The notes below the pieces were generated by a model. It was not told where the DNA came from, made no database searches, and saw only the letters and a program-made list of their open reading frames with translations. From the NCBI RefSeq assembly GCF_016599855.1, contig NZ_CP067041.1, positions 2,418,001-2,482,000 of the forward strand: DNA of 64,000 nt. The letters run 5' to 3'. The translations under genes and the position numbers were made by a program. The DNA comes from Bradyrhizobium diazoefficiens (lineage in GTDB: Bacteria; Pseudomonadota; Alphaproteobacteria; Rhizobiales; Xanthobacteraceae). This document shows positions 25,939 to 35,058 of the stretch, one piece after another; position 1 is the stretch's first letter; each line of letters starts with the position of its first letter.

Positions 25939-26517
25939 ATGGCCATCGCCGACAAGCTCGTTCTCCAACGCCAGCGCCACCTCAAATGGCGCTGGCTCGA
26001 CTGGCTCGAGCTGACGCTGATGATCCTGTGCGGCGTCTTGTGCTTCGGCTTCTCGCTGTCGGTCACCGCAGACATCGTCACCCGTACCATCGGCCATCCC
26101 TGGCTATGGCTCCAGGAGGTCACCTCGACGCTGTTCATCTACGCGATCTTCATCGGGACTGCGGCCGCGACCCGGCGCAACGATCACCTCTATCTCACCG
26201 CGATCTCCGAGGCGATGCATGGCATGCCGCGAGTGATCGTCGAGGTGATCATCCGCCTGATCGTGCTCGGTGTCGCCTTCTGCCTGATCTGGTACGGCTA
26301 CCAGAATTACCTACGCGGCTTCGGCAGCTTCCGCCTGCCGTCGGGCACGCCGATCGCCTCGCTCTACGCCATCATTCCGCTGTCGGGTATTCTGATCGGC
26401 CTGTTCACCATCGAGCAGCTCGTTAACGGCCTGCGCAACGGCTTTGACCATCCGGAGCCGCCGGACGAGGACGCAGCACCGGTCGTGACCGAAACGCAAA
26501 TGAGGGCGCAGCCGTGA
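25939..26517 (+). CDS. TRAP transporter small permease, DctQ type
   Basis: A 192-residue protein with four hydrophobic helices, including LTLMILCGVLCFGFSLSVTA and IVLGVAFCLIWYGYQNYL, and the DctQ signature LQEVTSTLFIYAIFIGTAAATRR. It pairs with the large permease that overlaps its stop codon by four bases (GTGA), which signals translational coupling. The long acidic C-terminus ends in VTETQMRAQP. Together with the binding protein it forms a sodium- or proton-driven importer for an organic acid. Confidence 0.9.
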   Translation: MAIADKLVLQRQRHLKWRWLDWLELTLMILCGVLCFGFSLSVTADIVTRTIGHPWLWLQEVTSTLFIYAIFIGTAAATRRNDHLYLTAISEAMHGMPRVIVEVIIRLIVLGVAFCLIWYGYQNYLRGFGSFRLPSGTPIASLYAIIPLSGILIGLFTIEQLVNGLRNGFDHPEPPDEDAAPVVTETQMRAQP

Positions 26518-27854
26518 GCGCGCCTATTGTCCTGGGGTTGATGTCGATCTGCTTTTTGTCGTTCGGCTATCTCGGCGTGCCCGTGCCGTTCTCGCTGATG
26601 GCCGGCGTCTTCATCGGCGCGATCCTGTCCGACGTGTCGCTCGCCGCGATTATCCAGAAGATCTTTGACGGCGTCGATTCCGAGGCGCTGCTGGCGATCC
26701 CGTTCTTCCTGCTAGTCGGCGAGCTCATGAGCTCGGCCAATGTGGTGGTGCGAATAGCAAACCTTTCGGTGTCGCTGGTCGGACATATCAGGGGTGGGCT
26801 GTCGCAGGTCGTGGTCGTCTTCAGCATGTTCTTCTCGGAGATGTCAGGATCGACCACCGCCGACGTCGCCGTGATGAGCCGCGCACTCGGCGGCCCGATG
26901 AGGCGCGAGGGATATGAGCCAGCCTTCATCGCCGCGATCATCGCCTCCGCCTCGACCATCGCAGCGCTGGTGCCGCCGAGCATCACCGCGGTGGTCTATG
27001 GCGCGGTCGGCAACGTCTCGATCGCCGGCCTGTTCATGGCGGGCGTCGTGCCCGGCCTGATGATCGGCTTCGGGCTGATGATCTATTGCTATTTCTTCGG
27101 CCCGTCCGGCCTGCGCAAGCCGCGCGCGCCGTTGCGGCAGGTGGTGTTCGCGGCCGGCGATGCGGCGCTGCCGCTGATGATACCGGTCATTCTGCTCGGC
27201 GGCATCCTGACCGGCTGGTTCACGCCGACGGAAGCCGGCGTCGTCGCCGTGGTATGGATCATCCTGGTCGTGATCCCCGCGCTCAACCGTGGGCACATCA
27301 GGAAGATCCCTTACGATTTCTGCCTCGCCGGGCTCATTTTCTCGCTGCCGCTGATCACCATCGGCGCCGCCAACGCCTTCGGCTGGATGCTCGCTTATTT
27401 GCGCGGCGCCAACTACATCGCCGACATGATCACTTCGGTCGCCGGCAACGATCCGCATCTGATCATGCTGTTGATGGTGCTGCTGTTCACCGTGGTCGGC
27501 GATTTCATCGAACCGGTGCCGACCATCATCATCTTCATGCCGCTCGTCAACGCGCTGACGGAGGCCGGCGATATCAACGGCGTCCATATGGGCGTCGTGT
27601 TGATCGCCACGCTGGCCTTCGGCCTGATCACCCCGCCTTACGGGCTCGTGCTGCTGATGGCGTCGAAATTCGTCGGCGTCAGCTTTGCGAAGGCGTTGCG
27701 CGCGGCGCTGCCGATCTATGTCGTGTTCTTCGCCACTATTGCATTTGTGATCTACTTCCCGAGCGTGGTGCTCTGGCTCCCGCAGAAAGTGCTGCCAGAA
27801 TCGGTCGGCTGCTTCAAGTCGCCGGCGGGAACGGGTTACATCTGTCCCAAGTAA
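26514..27854 (+). CDS. TRAP transporter large permease, DctM type
   Basis: A 446-residue membrane protein with about twelve helices. The conserved SGSTTADVAVMSRALG segment and LGGILTGWFTPTEAGVVAV are family signatures. The GTG start at 26514 overlaps the DctQ stop. The C-terminal extension (VLPESVGCFKSPAGTGYICP) is longer than I expect for DctM and contains two cysteines, which may face the periplasm. It completes the importer; the cluster ends here, and the next gene faces it from the other strand. Confidence 0.93.
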   Translation: MSAPIVLGLMSICFLSFGYLGVPVPFSLMAGVFIGAILSDVSLAAIIQKIFDGVDSEALLAIPFFLLVGELMSSANVVVRIANLSVSLVGHIRGGLSQVVVVFSMFFSEMSGSTTADVAVMSRALGGPMRREGYEPAFIAAIIASASTIAALVPPSITAVVYGAVGNVSIAGLFMAGVVPGLMIGFGLMIYCYFFGPSGLRKPRAPLRQVVFAAGDAALPLMIPVILLGGILTGWFTPTEAGVVAVVWIILVVIPALNRGHIRKIPYDFCLAGLIFSLPLITIGAANAFGWMLAYLRGANYIADMITSVAGNDPHLIMLLMVLLFTVVGDFIEPVPTIIIFMPLVNALTEAGDINGVHMGVVLIATLAFGLITPPYGLVLLMASKFVGVSFAKALRAALPIYVVFFATIAFVIYFPSVVLWLPQKVLPESVGCFKSPAGTGYICPK

Positions 27855-27871
27855 GCCCATTTGAATGAAGG

Positions 27872-28666
27872 CTACTTGCCCTTGCTCGTGAACTTCTTCA
27901 CGGCGACGCGAAATTCCTCCGTGTTCATCGCCATGACGATCTTGTGCTCCTCGGCATCGAGCTGCTGCTTCACCGGCGTGGTGGGGGCTGCATAGACCAG
28001 CGACTTGGTGCCTGATATCGCCGCGGGCGCGTTCTGCGCCAGCCGCTCGGCGAGCTGTCGCGTCGCCGCTTTCAACTCGGTGGCGGGAACGGTCTTGACG
28101 ACCAGACCCCATTCATAGGCCTGCTGCGCGGTAAAATTGTCCTCGGCCAGGAAGATCTGCAGCGCGCGGCGCGATCCGACGGTGCCGACGATCCCGATCG
28201 TCGAGCCCCCATCCGGCGACACGCCGATCTTGGCATAGGCCGGCGTGAATTTGGCATCGTCAGCGGCAATGCAGAGATCGGTGACGAAGGCGAGGCCCAT
28301 GCCGGCGCCGGCGGCCGAGCCGTGCACGCTTGACAGCGAGATTTTCGGCATGCGCCGGATGATCTCGATGAAGGCATGATAGTGCTTCAGCAGTTCTCCC
28401 ACGACCGGCGTCACCGTGTTGGCCTCGGCCGCAGCGCCAATCGTCTGCAGATCGCCGCCGGCCGAGAAGGCGCGGCCTTCGCCTTCGATCACGACAACCC
28501 TGATGTCGTCGGCGCTTTCGAGATAGGCCGCGAGCTGCTCAAGTTTTTGCGCGATGGCAAGGTTGACCGAATTGAATGCGGCAGGGCGGTTGAGCGTGAT
28601 GGTCGCGATCGGACCATCGATCCGCAGCAGCGCGGGATCATCGGGTTGGGAGACTGGAGCTGGCAT
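27872..28666 (-). CDS. Enoyl-CoA hydratase/isomerase family protein
   Basis: A 264-residue crotonase. Oxyanion-hole segments are GRAFSAGGDLQTIG and HGSAAGAGMGLAFVTD. The position usually holding a catalytic Glu or Asp in isomerases and hydratases reads KIGVSPDGGS, so Asp is present and an isomerase-type (PaaG-like) reaction is possible. Start ATG 28666 follows GGGGAT; a longer in-frame opening to 28726 is less likely. It is convergent with the TRAP permease gene and has no partner fatty-acid genes nearby, so the pathway is open. Confidence 0.9.
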   Translation of the reverse strand: MPAPVSQPDDPALLRIDGPIATITLNRPAAFNSVNLAIAQKLEQLAAYLESADDIRVVVIEGEGRAFSAGGDLQTIGAAAEANTVTPVVGELLKHYHAFIEIIRRMPKISLSSVHGSAAGAGMGLAFVTDLCIAADDAKFTPAYAKIGVSPDGGSTIGIVGTVGSRRALQIFLAEDNFTAQQAYEWGLVVKTVPATELKAATRQLAERLAQNAPAAISGTKSLVYAAPTTPVKQQLDAEEHKIVMAMNTEEFRVAVKKFTSKGK

Positions 28667-28853
28667 CGGAAATCCCCGGCTAGAGGTTGTTGCTGCAACT
28701 AAATCGCAGAAGGCGAGGGGAGACAATCCCCGTGTGCGGCTCTTGCGAAAGCCGGGATGATCGGCTCAAATGGGGCTGCCTTCGTTTAGGGACGGACACG
28801 AGCGCCGGCTCCTCTTGGGCGAGCAAGCCAAAATCAGCGAGAGAGGAGATGAC

Positions 28854-28895
28854 ATGGGTGACGCTCGTGTCTCCAGAAATGGGCTGTTCCAATGA
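28854..28895 (+). CDS. 13-codon leader ORF coupled to the FAD oxidoreductase gene
   Basis: ATG 28854 follows the strong Shine-Dalgarno sequence GAGAGGAGA at ideal distance. The frame MGDARVSRNGLFQ ends at TGA 28893-28895, which overlaps the downstream ATG 28892 in the ATGA arrangement. The downstream gene lacks a good ribosome binding site of its own. The peptide therefore looks like a translational coupler or attenuator rather than a functional protein. This is read from sequence; expression is not shown. Confidence 0.5.
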   Translation: MGDARVSRNGLFQ

Positions 28896-30112
28896 CGGAC
28901 GGTCCTGTGATCATTGTCGGTGCCGGCCATGGTGGCTACCAGGTCGCGGCATCCCTGCGGCAAGCGGGTTTTTCGGATCGCATCTGCCTGATCAATGACG
29001 AGGCGCATCTGCCCTATCAGCGGCCGCCGCTGTCAAAGGCCTACATCAAGGGCTCGGCCGGGCCGGAGAGCCTGATGTTCCGCCCCGGAAAGTTTTACCA
29101 GGATCAGACCATCGAGCTGATCGCGGGCCGCGCCGTGTCGATCGATCGCGCCGGGCGGAAGGTGCTGCTCGCATCCGGCGAGACGCTGTCTTACGGCCAC
29201 CTCGTGCTGGCAACGGGCGCGCGCAACCGGCTGCTCGATCTGCCCAATGCCAATCTGCCTGACGTGAAATACTTGCGCATCCTCGACGAGAGCGAGGAGC
29301 TGCGCAAAATCATCCCATTGAAGACCCGTGTCGTCGTGATCGGGGCCGGCTTCATCGGCCTCGAATTCGCGACCACCGCCCGCATCAAAGGGCTGGAGGT
29401 CGACGTGCTCGAGCTCGCGCCGCGCGTGATGGCGCGTGCGGTGACCGCGGAAGTCTCCGACTACTTCCAGCAGAGGCATCGCGAAGCCGGCATCCGCATT
29501 CACCTCGGCGTGCAGGCAACCAGCATCGAGTCCGAAGGCGGCAAGGTCACCGGCGTTTCATTGAGCGACGGCCGGCATCTGCCCGCCGATCTCGTCGTGG
29601 TCGGCGTCGGCGTGCTGCCGAACATGGAACTCGCGGCGGAGGCGGGGCTGCCGGTCGCCGCCGGCATCATCGTTGATGAATATCTGGCGACGGCCGATCC
29701 GAACATTTCCGCGATCGGCGATTGCGCGCTGTTCGCCAGTCCCCGCTTTGGCGGATCGCAGCGGCTGGAGTCGGTGCAGAACGCCACCGACCAGGCCCGT
29801 TGCGTAGCGGCGCGGCTGACCGGAGACAGGAAGGCCTATGACAGCCGTCCCTGGTTCTGGAGCGACCAGGGCGAGGACAAGCTCCAGATCGCCGGCCTCA
29901 CCACCGGCTACGACCGCGTCGTGCTGCGCGGCGATCCCGCAAAGAAGGCGTTTTCGGCGTTCTGCTACAAGGGCGGCAGACTGCTCGGTATCGAGTCGAT
30001 CAACCGCGCCGGCGACCACATGTTCGGCCGCCGCTTGCAGGCCATGGACCGCTCGATCACACCGGAGCAGGCCGCGGATGAGAGTTTTGATCTGAAGAGC
30101 GCGCTGGCGTGA
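28892..30112 (+). CDS. FAD-dependent pyridine nucleotide reductase (ferredoxin/rubredoxin reductase type)
   Basis: A 406-residue flavoprotein with an N-terminal FAD fold (IIVGAGHGGYQVAASLRQAG), NAD(P) fold (VVVIGAGFIGLEFATTA), and the second FAD contact (ISAIGDCALF). The order and length match putidaredoxin/rubredoxin reductases and the phthalate-type oxygenase reductases. It would move electrons from NADH to a small iron-sulfur partner. No ferredoxin or oxygenase is adjacent; a P450 lies 20 kb away. Its translation start overlaps the leader ORF upstream. It converges with the ribokinase gene, whose stop is one base away. Confidence 0.9.
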   Translation: MTDGPVIIVGAGHGGYQVAASLRQAGFSDRICLINDEAHLPYQRPPLSKAYIKGSAGPESLMFRPGKFYQDQTIELIAGRAVSIDRAGRKVLLASGETLSYGHLVLATGARNRLLDLPNANLPDVKYLRILDESEELRKIIPLKTRVVVIGAGFIGLEFATTARIKGLEVDVLELAPRVMARAVTAEVSDYFQQRHREAGIRIHLGVQATSIESEGGKVTGVSLSDGRHLPADLVVVGVGVLPNMELAAEAGLPVAAGIIVDEYLATADPNISAIGDCALFASPRFGGSQRLESVQNATDQARCVAARLTGDRKAYDSRPWFWSDQGEDKLQIAGLTTGYDRVVLRGDPAKKAFSAFCYKGGRLLGIESINRAGDHMFGRRLQAMDRSITPEQAADESFDLKSALA

Positions 30113-31030
30113 TCAGCCGGCGCTGAGGACAGCCGCCACTTCCGCAGCCGTCGGCATCGACGGTCCGGCGCCCATCCGCTGCACGCTGATCGAGGCTGCG
30201 GCGTTGGCGAAGGCGAGGGCTGTGCGCAACGCGGCCCCATTAGCCAGTTGCGACGCGAGCGCGCCGACGAAGCAATCGCCGGCGCCGGTGGTATCGACCG
30301 CCTGCACGACGCGGCCGGGTACCGCAAGCTCTTCGCGGCCGGCGAGCGCGAGCACGCCGCGCTTGCCGAGCGTCACGCAGATGGTCTGGTCCTCGCGCGC
30401 CTGAAGCTGCCGCGCGACGGCGATGATCTTTGCGACCTCGTCGCTATCGGAGAGCTCGGTGCTGGCGAGGAAGCCGAGCTCGGTCTCGTTCAGGACGAGG
30501 ATGTCGACGAGCTCCAGCAGCTCGCTGGACATTTGCTGCGCCGGGGCCGGGTTGAGCAGCGTTATGGCCGAGGCGTCACGAGCGCGGCGAAAGAACGCGG
30601 CAATCGTCGGCAGCGGAATTTCGAACTGGCTGACCGCGACGTCGCCCTTCAGCAGCGGCACGACAGCGGTGTCCTCCGTGCTGACCAGCGCATTGGCGCC
30701 GGGAATGACGACGATGGTGTTGTCGATCTGCGCCACCGTGATGATGGCGGTGCCGGTGTGTGCGTCGGTCGTCTCCTGCACATAGCCGAGATCGATGCCC
30801 TGACCGCCGAGGAAGGTCTTGAGCTCCGCACCGAGGGAATCCCGGCCCAGCCGCCCGATCAGCGTGGTCTTCGCGCCAAGCCTGGACGCCGCCACCGCCT
30901 GGTTCGCGCCCTTGCCGCCCGGGAAATACAGCACCTGCTGACCCGCAACGGTCTCGCCGACCCTGGGGTGGCGATCGGCGGTCGCCACCACATCCATGTT
31001 GATGCTGCCGGCGACGAAGACGCGGCCCAT
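30113..31030 (-). CDS. rbsK: Ribokinase, PfkB family
   Basis: The 305-residue protein has the N-terminal PfkB signature with ribokinase features (NMDVVATADRHPRVGETVAGQ and FPGGKGANQAVAASRLG) and the C-terminal catalytic signature DTTGAGDCFVGALA, where the Asp is the base. It should phosphorylate ribose or a related pentose at O5. It follows another PfkB kinase gene on the same strand after 19 bases, so the two are one operon. No ribose transporter is present, and the true substrate may be a different sugar or nucleoside. Confidence 0.9.
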   Translation of the reverse strand: MGRVFVAGSINMDVVATADRHPRVGETVAGQQVLYFPGGKGANQAVAASRLGAKTTLIGRLGRDSLGAELKTFLGGQGIDLGYVQETTDAHTGTAIITVAQIDNTIVVIPGANALVSTEDTAVVPLLKGDVAVSQFEIPLPTIAAFFRRARDASAITLLNPAPAQQMSSELLELVDILVLNETELGFLASTELSDSDEVAKIIAVARQLQAREDQTICVTLGKRGVLALAGREELAVPGRVVQAVDTTGAGDCFVGALASQLANGAALRTALAFANAAASISVQRMGAGPSMPTAAEVAAVLSAG

Positions 31031-31049
31031 GATATGCCCTTACAAATCC

Positions 31050-31943
31050 CTAGACCTTGACCTCGAACTCGTGCCTGACCTTTGCGATGTCCACAAGCGT
31101 CGGCAGGCCGGCCTCGTTGCCGAGGCGCTGGATCTTGAAGGTCGAGGCCGCGCGGGCAAAATCAAAATGCTCGCGCCAGCTTTTGCCGGGATGGGCCAGA
31201 TAAGAATAGACATAGGCGCCGTGGAAAACGTCGCCTGCTCCGTTGGTGTCGATCACGCGCTCGCGGGGGATCGGCATCGCCGGCATCACCTGCACCTTCC
31301 CGGTTTCGTCGTACCAGAACAGGCCCTTCTCGCCCATGGTGACGCCGCCGATCTTGCAGCCGCGGCTCTTGAGATAGTCGAGCATCTTCTCCGGCGTCAG
31401 GTCCATCTGCTCGCACAGCCGCTCGGCCACGATCGCGACGTCTATGAATTCCAGGAGCTCATGGGTGTTGGTGCGCAGGCCGCCGCCGTCGAGCGAGGTC
31501 AGGATGCCGGCCTCGCGGCAGACTTTCGCGTAGTGGATCGCAGCATCAGGCTGATGGCCGTCGATATGCAGCGCGCGGCAGCCGCCGAGATTGAGCATCG
31601 GAAAGGGGTGGATGTGCTCGTCGTCGCGGCAGCGGACGATGGCGCGCTTGCCGTCCTTGGGCATGATGAAGGACAGCGAGGACTGGTTCACCTTCCGCCC
31701 GTGCAGTGAGATCGCGTATTTCGCGCACATGTCCTGGAACATGCGGCCGAGCCAGTCATTGGCGACGGTGGCGATCAGGTCGGGCACGATGCCGAGCTTG
31801 GCGCAGCAGAACGCCGCCGTGACCGCGTTGCCGCCGAAAGAGACCGCATAGTCGGTCGCTACGTGCTTTTCGTCGCCGGTCGGCATGTGGTCGGTGATGA
31901 AGACGACGTCGATATAAGTCTGTCCGATAAAGAGAGCCTGCAT
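31050..31943 (-). CDS. PfkB-family carbohydrate kinase
   Basis: A 297-residue PfkB kinase, first gene of a two-kinase operon. The N-terminal signature region is VSFGGNAVTAAFCCAKLG and the catalytic loop is DTNGAGDVFHGAYVYS. It has no GGKGANQ element of ribokinase, so it acts on another substrate, for example a ketodeoxygluconate, fructose or nucleoside. Given the sugar-acid dehydratase 7 kb away, 2-keto-3-deoxygluconate is a reasonable guess but not shown. No regulatory gene is adjacent. Confidence 0.9.
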   Translation of the reverse strand: MQALFIGQTYIDVVFITDHMPTGDEKHVATDYAVSFGGNAVTAAFCCAKLGIVPDLIATVANDWLGRMFQDMCAKYAISLHGRKVNQSSLSFIMPKDGKRAIVRCRDDEHIHPFPMLNLGGCRALHIDGHQPDAAIHYAKVCREAGILTSLDGGGLRTNTHELLEFIDVAIVAERLCEQMDLTPEKMLDYLKSRGCKIGGVTMGEKGLFWYDETGKVQVMPAMPIPRERVIDTNGAGDVFHGAYVYSYLAHPGKSWREHFDFARAASTFKIQRLGNEAGLPTLVDIAKVRHEFEVKV

Positions 31944-32150
31944 TGCTTGTCCGTGATGCGTGGTGGTTCCGGCCGGCGGGCTTACTCTAACATCGGTTCC
32001 GCTTCGGGGAGGCTGAAATTATTCGCAAAACCGTCCCGAACCGCTTGAGGTCGGCATGTGGCCGGAATACGACCATGTCAGGCCCATGCCAAGCCCGGAC
32101 AAATGCCGTTTTCCGGCCCTCTGGTTCCAGGTCGATCAAAAGGGACAAAG

Positions 32151-32999
32151 ATGATCACCGGCCTCGATCACATCGTCGTTCTGGTCCGGGATATCGGTGC
32201 GGCCAAGGCGGCCTATCAGACGCTGCTGGCGCGCGCGCCGGCCTGGCAGAATTCCGGCGAGGGCGCCGACCGGGTGCTGTTCACCCTCGAGAACATGACC
32301 ATCGAGCTGATAGCGCCGAGCGGCTTCACCGCGACCGCCGACCGCATGAGGGCGCTGCTCGATGACCGGGAGGGCGTGCTCGCTAGCCTGTGCTTTCGTG
32401 TCGCAGACATGAGCAAGATGCACCGGCGGCTGGACCGGGTGGCGCTGAAACCCGATCCCGTCGCCGAAGTCGAGAGCAGCGACGATGCGAGCGGTGCGGC
32501 CCTGCACTGGAAGCGCACGCGGGCCGCGACCGAGCTCACGCGCGGGGTGCGCATGTTCTTCCTCGAATTGGCCGAGGAACGTCCGAGATCGGTTGCGACC
32601 GACATCGCGCCGATCGACGGGCTCGACCACGTCGTGATCACCACAGAGGATTCCGATCGCGCCGCCGCACTCTACGGCGCGCGGCTCGGGCTCGATCTCG
32701 CCCTCGACCGCTCGCATCATGACTGGGGTCAGCTGATGTTCTTCCGCTGCGGCGACCTCATTGTTGAAGTGGTGCGCCGCCCCGTCGCCGGCGGGGATTC
32801 CCAGCATGATCGTCTCTGGGGCCTGAGCTGGCGGGTTGCCGACGTCGAAGCCACGCGCGCCCGCCTGATCGCTGGCGGTCTCGACGTCAGCGAGGTCCGC
32901 AACGGCCGCAAGCCCGGCACGCGCATCATGACGGCGCGGAGCGGCACGTGCGGGATCCAGACCGTGCTCTTGGAGCGTTCGCCGAAGCCGGTGGATTAG
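32151..32999 (+). CDS. VOC family protein with two glyoxalase-like modules
   Basis: A 282-residue protein with two vicinal-oxygen-chelate modules, the first beginning GLDHIVVLVRDIGAAKAAY and the second GLDHVVITTEDSDRAAALYG. Metal-binding positions His (LDHI, LDHV) and Glu (MTIELIAPSG, LIVEVVRRP) are present in both. Families include dioxygenases, glyoxalases and isomerases; this form resembles Glyoxalase_3-type proteins of unknown substrate. Start ATG 32151 follows AAGGGA; the longer in-frame opening from 32058 is unlikely to be translated. Confidence 0.85.
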   Translation: MITGLDHIVVLVRDIGAAKAAYQTLLARAPAWQNSGEGADRVLFTLENMTIELIAPSGFTATADRMRALLDDREGVLASLCFRVADMSKMHRRLDRVALKPDPVAEVESSDDASGAALHWKRTRAATELTRGVRMFFLELAEERPRSVATDIAPIDGLDHVVITTEDSDRAAALYGARLGLDLALDRSHHDWGQLMFFRCGDLIVEVVRRPVAGGDSQHDRLWGLSWRVADVEATRARLIAGGLDVSEVRNGRKPGTRIMTARSGTCGIQTVLLERSPKPVD

Positions 33000-33007
33000 A
33001 GCTCGAG

Positions 33008-33113
33008 TCATTCCGGGGCGATGCGAAGCATCGAACCCGGAATCCATTCATCCACCAACTCCGTCGCAAGATGGATTCCGGGCTCGCGCCCAAGTGGGCG
33101 CGCCCCGGAATGA
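33008..33113. repeat. Palindromic intergenic repeat, TCATTCCGGGGCG family
   Basis: TCATTCCGGGGCG (33008-33020) is the exact reverse complement of CGCCCCGGAATGA (33101-33113). Inner arms AACCCGGAATCCAT and ATGGATTCCGGG also pair, so the element folds as one long hairpin with bulges. This is one of the most frequent intergenic repeats of Bradyrhizobium that I know. Confidence 0.85.
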
Positions 33114-33156
33114 TGAGACATTCTCAAACGCGCGCCCGCGTGTTAAACGCTGACCT

Positions 33157-33894
33157 GTGACCACCCAGCGAGCACCCGGTTTGGCGAAGGCAACGGCAAA
33201 GAGAACTCTGAAATGGCAGCGCGACCCTGAAGGGATGCGGCTGCGCATTCTCGAAGCCGCCAAGCAGGAGTTTTCCGCGCACGGGCTCGCCGGTGCGCGG
33301 GTCGACCGCATTGCGGCCAAGGCCGGCGCCAACAAGCGCATGCTGTATTACCATATCGGCAACAAGGACGATCTCTATCTCGCGGTGCTGGAAGGAGCCT
33401 ATGATAAGATCCGCAGCGAGGAGCGGGGATTGGATCTCGAACATCTCGATCCGCCGCAGGCGATCAAGCGGCTGATCGAATTCACCTGGGGTTACTTCCT
33501 GCGCAATCCCGAATTCCTGTCGCTGCTCCAGACCGAGAACCTCGCGCGCGCCAAACATCTGAAGCGCTCAACCAAGGTCAAGTCGATGCACTCGCCCTTC
33601 GTCGAGATGATCGGCACCGTGGTGCGGCGCGGCGTCGACAGCGGCGATTTCCAGGTTGCGGTTGATCCGGTGCAGCTCTACATCTCGATCGCGGGCCTCT
33701 GCTTCTTCTATCTCTCGAATTCGGCCACGCTCAGCGTGATCTTCGGCCGCGACCTGCTCGCCAAGGACGCCAAGGACGAGCGGCTCGCGCACATGGTCGG
33801 GCTCGTGCTGGCCGCGCTGACGGGACAGTCGGCTGCGTTGTTCGAGATTGCCAAGGCGCCGAAATCGCGCGCCGCTGCCGCGCAGACGGTTTAG
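33157..33894 (+). CDS. TetR-family transcriptional regulator
   Basis: A 245-residue regulator with the N-terminal helix-turn-helix (AKQEFSAHGLAGARVDRIAA, KRMLYYHIGNKDDLY) and a variable ligand domain of the TetR_C type. It begins with GTG 33157; ATG 33235 would cut into the first helix. It lies 304 bases upstream of the ABC importer and DUF993 catabolic cluster on the same strand, and is the best candidate for its regulator. The effector is unknown. Confidence 0.92.
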   Translation: MTTQRAPGLAKATAKRTLKWQRDPEGMRLRILEAAKQEFSAHGLAGARVDRIAAKAGANKRMLYYHIGNKDDLYLAVLEGAYDKIRSEERGLDLEHLDPPQAIKRLIEFTWGYFLRNPEFLSLLQTENLARAKHLKRSTKVKSMHSPFVEMIGTVVRRGVDSGDFQVAVDPVQLYISIAGLCFFYLSNSATLSVIFGRDLLAKDAKDERLAHMVGLVLAALTGQSAALFEIAKAPKSRAAAAQTV

Positions 33895-33944
33895 CCTAGT
33901 CGGCGGAATGCTCGACGGGTACTCCTCGCTTCCCCAACCTCAGC

Positions 33945-34047
33945 TGTCATCGCCCGCGAAGGGGGCGATCCAGTATTCCAGAGACTGCGACGGGATACGG
34001 AGAAGCCGCGGCGTACTGGATTCCCCGCCTTCACGGGGAATGACACT
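33945..34047. repeat. Palindromic intergenic repeat, CAGTATTCCAGAG family
   Basis: GTCATCGCCCGCGAAGGGGG near 33946 pairs with CCCCGCCTTCACGGGGAATGAC ending near 34046, and GATCCAGTATTCCAG pairs in part with GTACTGGATTCC. It forms a long interrupted hairpin between the TetR gene and the ABC permease gene. The remaining 150 bases up to the permease hold a possible promoter (TGGACA near 34136 and TTAATT 16 bases later) and no gene. Confidence 0.7.
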
Positions 34048-34197
34048 GACTATTTGGTGCGATTTGCCGGCCACCTAACAGGAAGGCGAGCGCAATAAGC
34101 CCGGAACCGGCCCAAATCGTCGCAGGGAAAGCTCTGGACAGTATTTATCCAACGGGTTAATTTCTCTCCGAACGAAGAACACGACCGGGAGTGAGAC

Positions 34198-35007
34198 GTG
34201 GCTGAGTTGAAGCCGCAGAGTGCGGTGTCCAAGATGCTGAACGCGGCCTGGATCCGGCCGTTCTTATTCCTGGTCTTCATCGTCGCGGCCTGGGATCTTT
34301 CGATCCGCCTGTTCAAAATTCCCGCCTACCAGATCCCGGCGCCCCTCGATGTCGTCGCCGTGCTCCGCACCGACTGGCCGGAACTGCTGCGCCAGTGCTG
34401 GCCAACGACCTATGCGACCGTGTGCGGCTTCCTGCTGTCGGCACTGTTCGGCATTCCCGTCGCCATGCTGATCGCGGGCTCGAAGACGGTGGAGAGCTAT
34501 GTCTATCCGCTCTTGGTGTTCTCGCAGTCCGTGCCGAAGATCGCGATCGCACCGCTGTTCGTGGTCTGGTTCGGCTTCGGCATCATTCCAAAAGTGATCT
34601 CGGCGTTCCTGCTCGGCTTCTTTCCCGTCGTGGTCTCGGCCGTGCAGGGCTTCAAGTCGGTCGATCCCGACATGGTCGATCTCGCCCGCGCCATGCAGGG
34701 CAGCCGCTTCCAGGTGTTTTGTGCGGTGAACCTGCCGCATGCGCTGCCGGCGATCTTCTCCGGCCTCAAGGTCTCCGTGACCCTCGCCGTGGTCGGCGCG
34801 GTCGTCGGCGAGTTCGTCGGCTCCAATTCCGGCATCGGCTATGTGATGCAGCGCTCGATCGGCACGTTCGACCTGCCGACCATGTTCGCAGCCCTTGTCA
34901 TCCTCGCCCTGCTCGGCGTCATCCTGTTCTGGATCGTCGACCGGATCGAGAAACTGGTCATTCCCTGGCATGTCAGCCAGCGTGAAGACGTGATTTTCGC
35001 CTCGTAA
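34198..35007 (+). CDS. ABC transporter permease, SsuC/TauC type
   Basis: A 269-residue inner-membrane permease with about six helices and the EAA-loop region (DMVDLARAMQGSRFQVFCAV). It belongs to the nitrate/sulfonate/taurine/pyrimidine-precursor importer family (BPD_transp_1). The start is GTG 34198 behind CGGGAGTGAG. It is the first gene of a seven-gene, co-oriented cluster with the binding protein and ATPase next. The substrate of the importer is presumably degraded by the enzymes downstream. Confidence 0.92.
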   Translation: MAELKPQSAVSKMLNAAWIRPFLFLVFIVAAWDLSIRLFKIPAYQIPAPLDVVAVLRTDWPELLRQCWPTTYATVCGFLLSALFGIPVAMLIAGSKTVESYVYPLLVFSQSVPKIAIAPLFVVWFGFGIIPKVISAFLLGFFPVVVSAVQGFKSVDPDMVDLARAMQGSRFQVFCAVNLPHALPAIFSGLKVSVTLAVVGAVVGEFVGSNSGIGYVMQRSIGTFDLPTMFAALVILALLGVILFWIVDRIEKLVIPWHVSQREDVIFAS

Positions 35008-35058
35008 CTTAAGCAACGGCCACCAACGGCCGAAACAACAACGATAGGGAGAGTGGCA

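Noticed and set aside
26844..28112. 422-codon minus-strand frame
   Set aside because: It is antisense to DctM and out of frame with the hydratase gene. Product is dominated by Arg, Asp and His with no domain.
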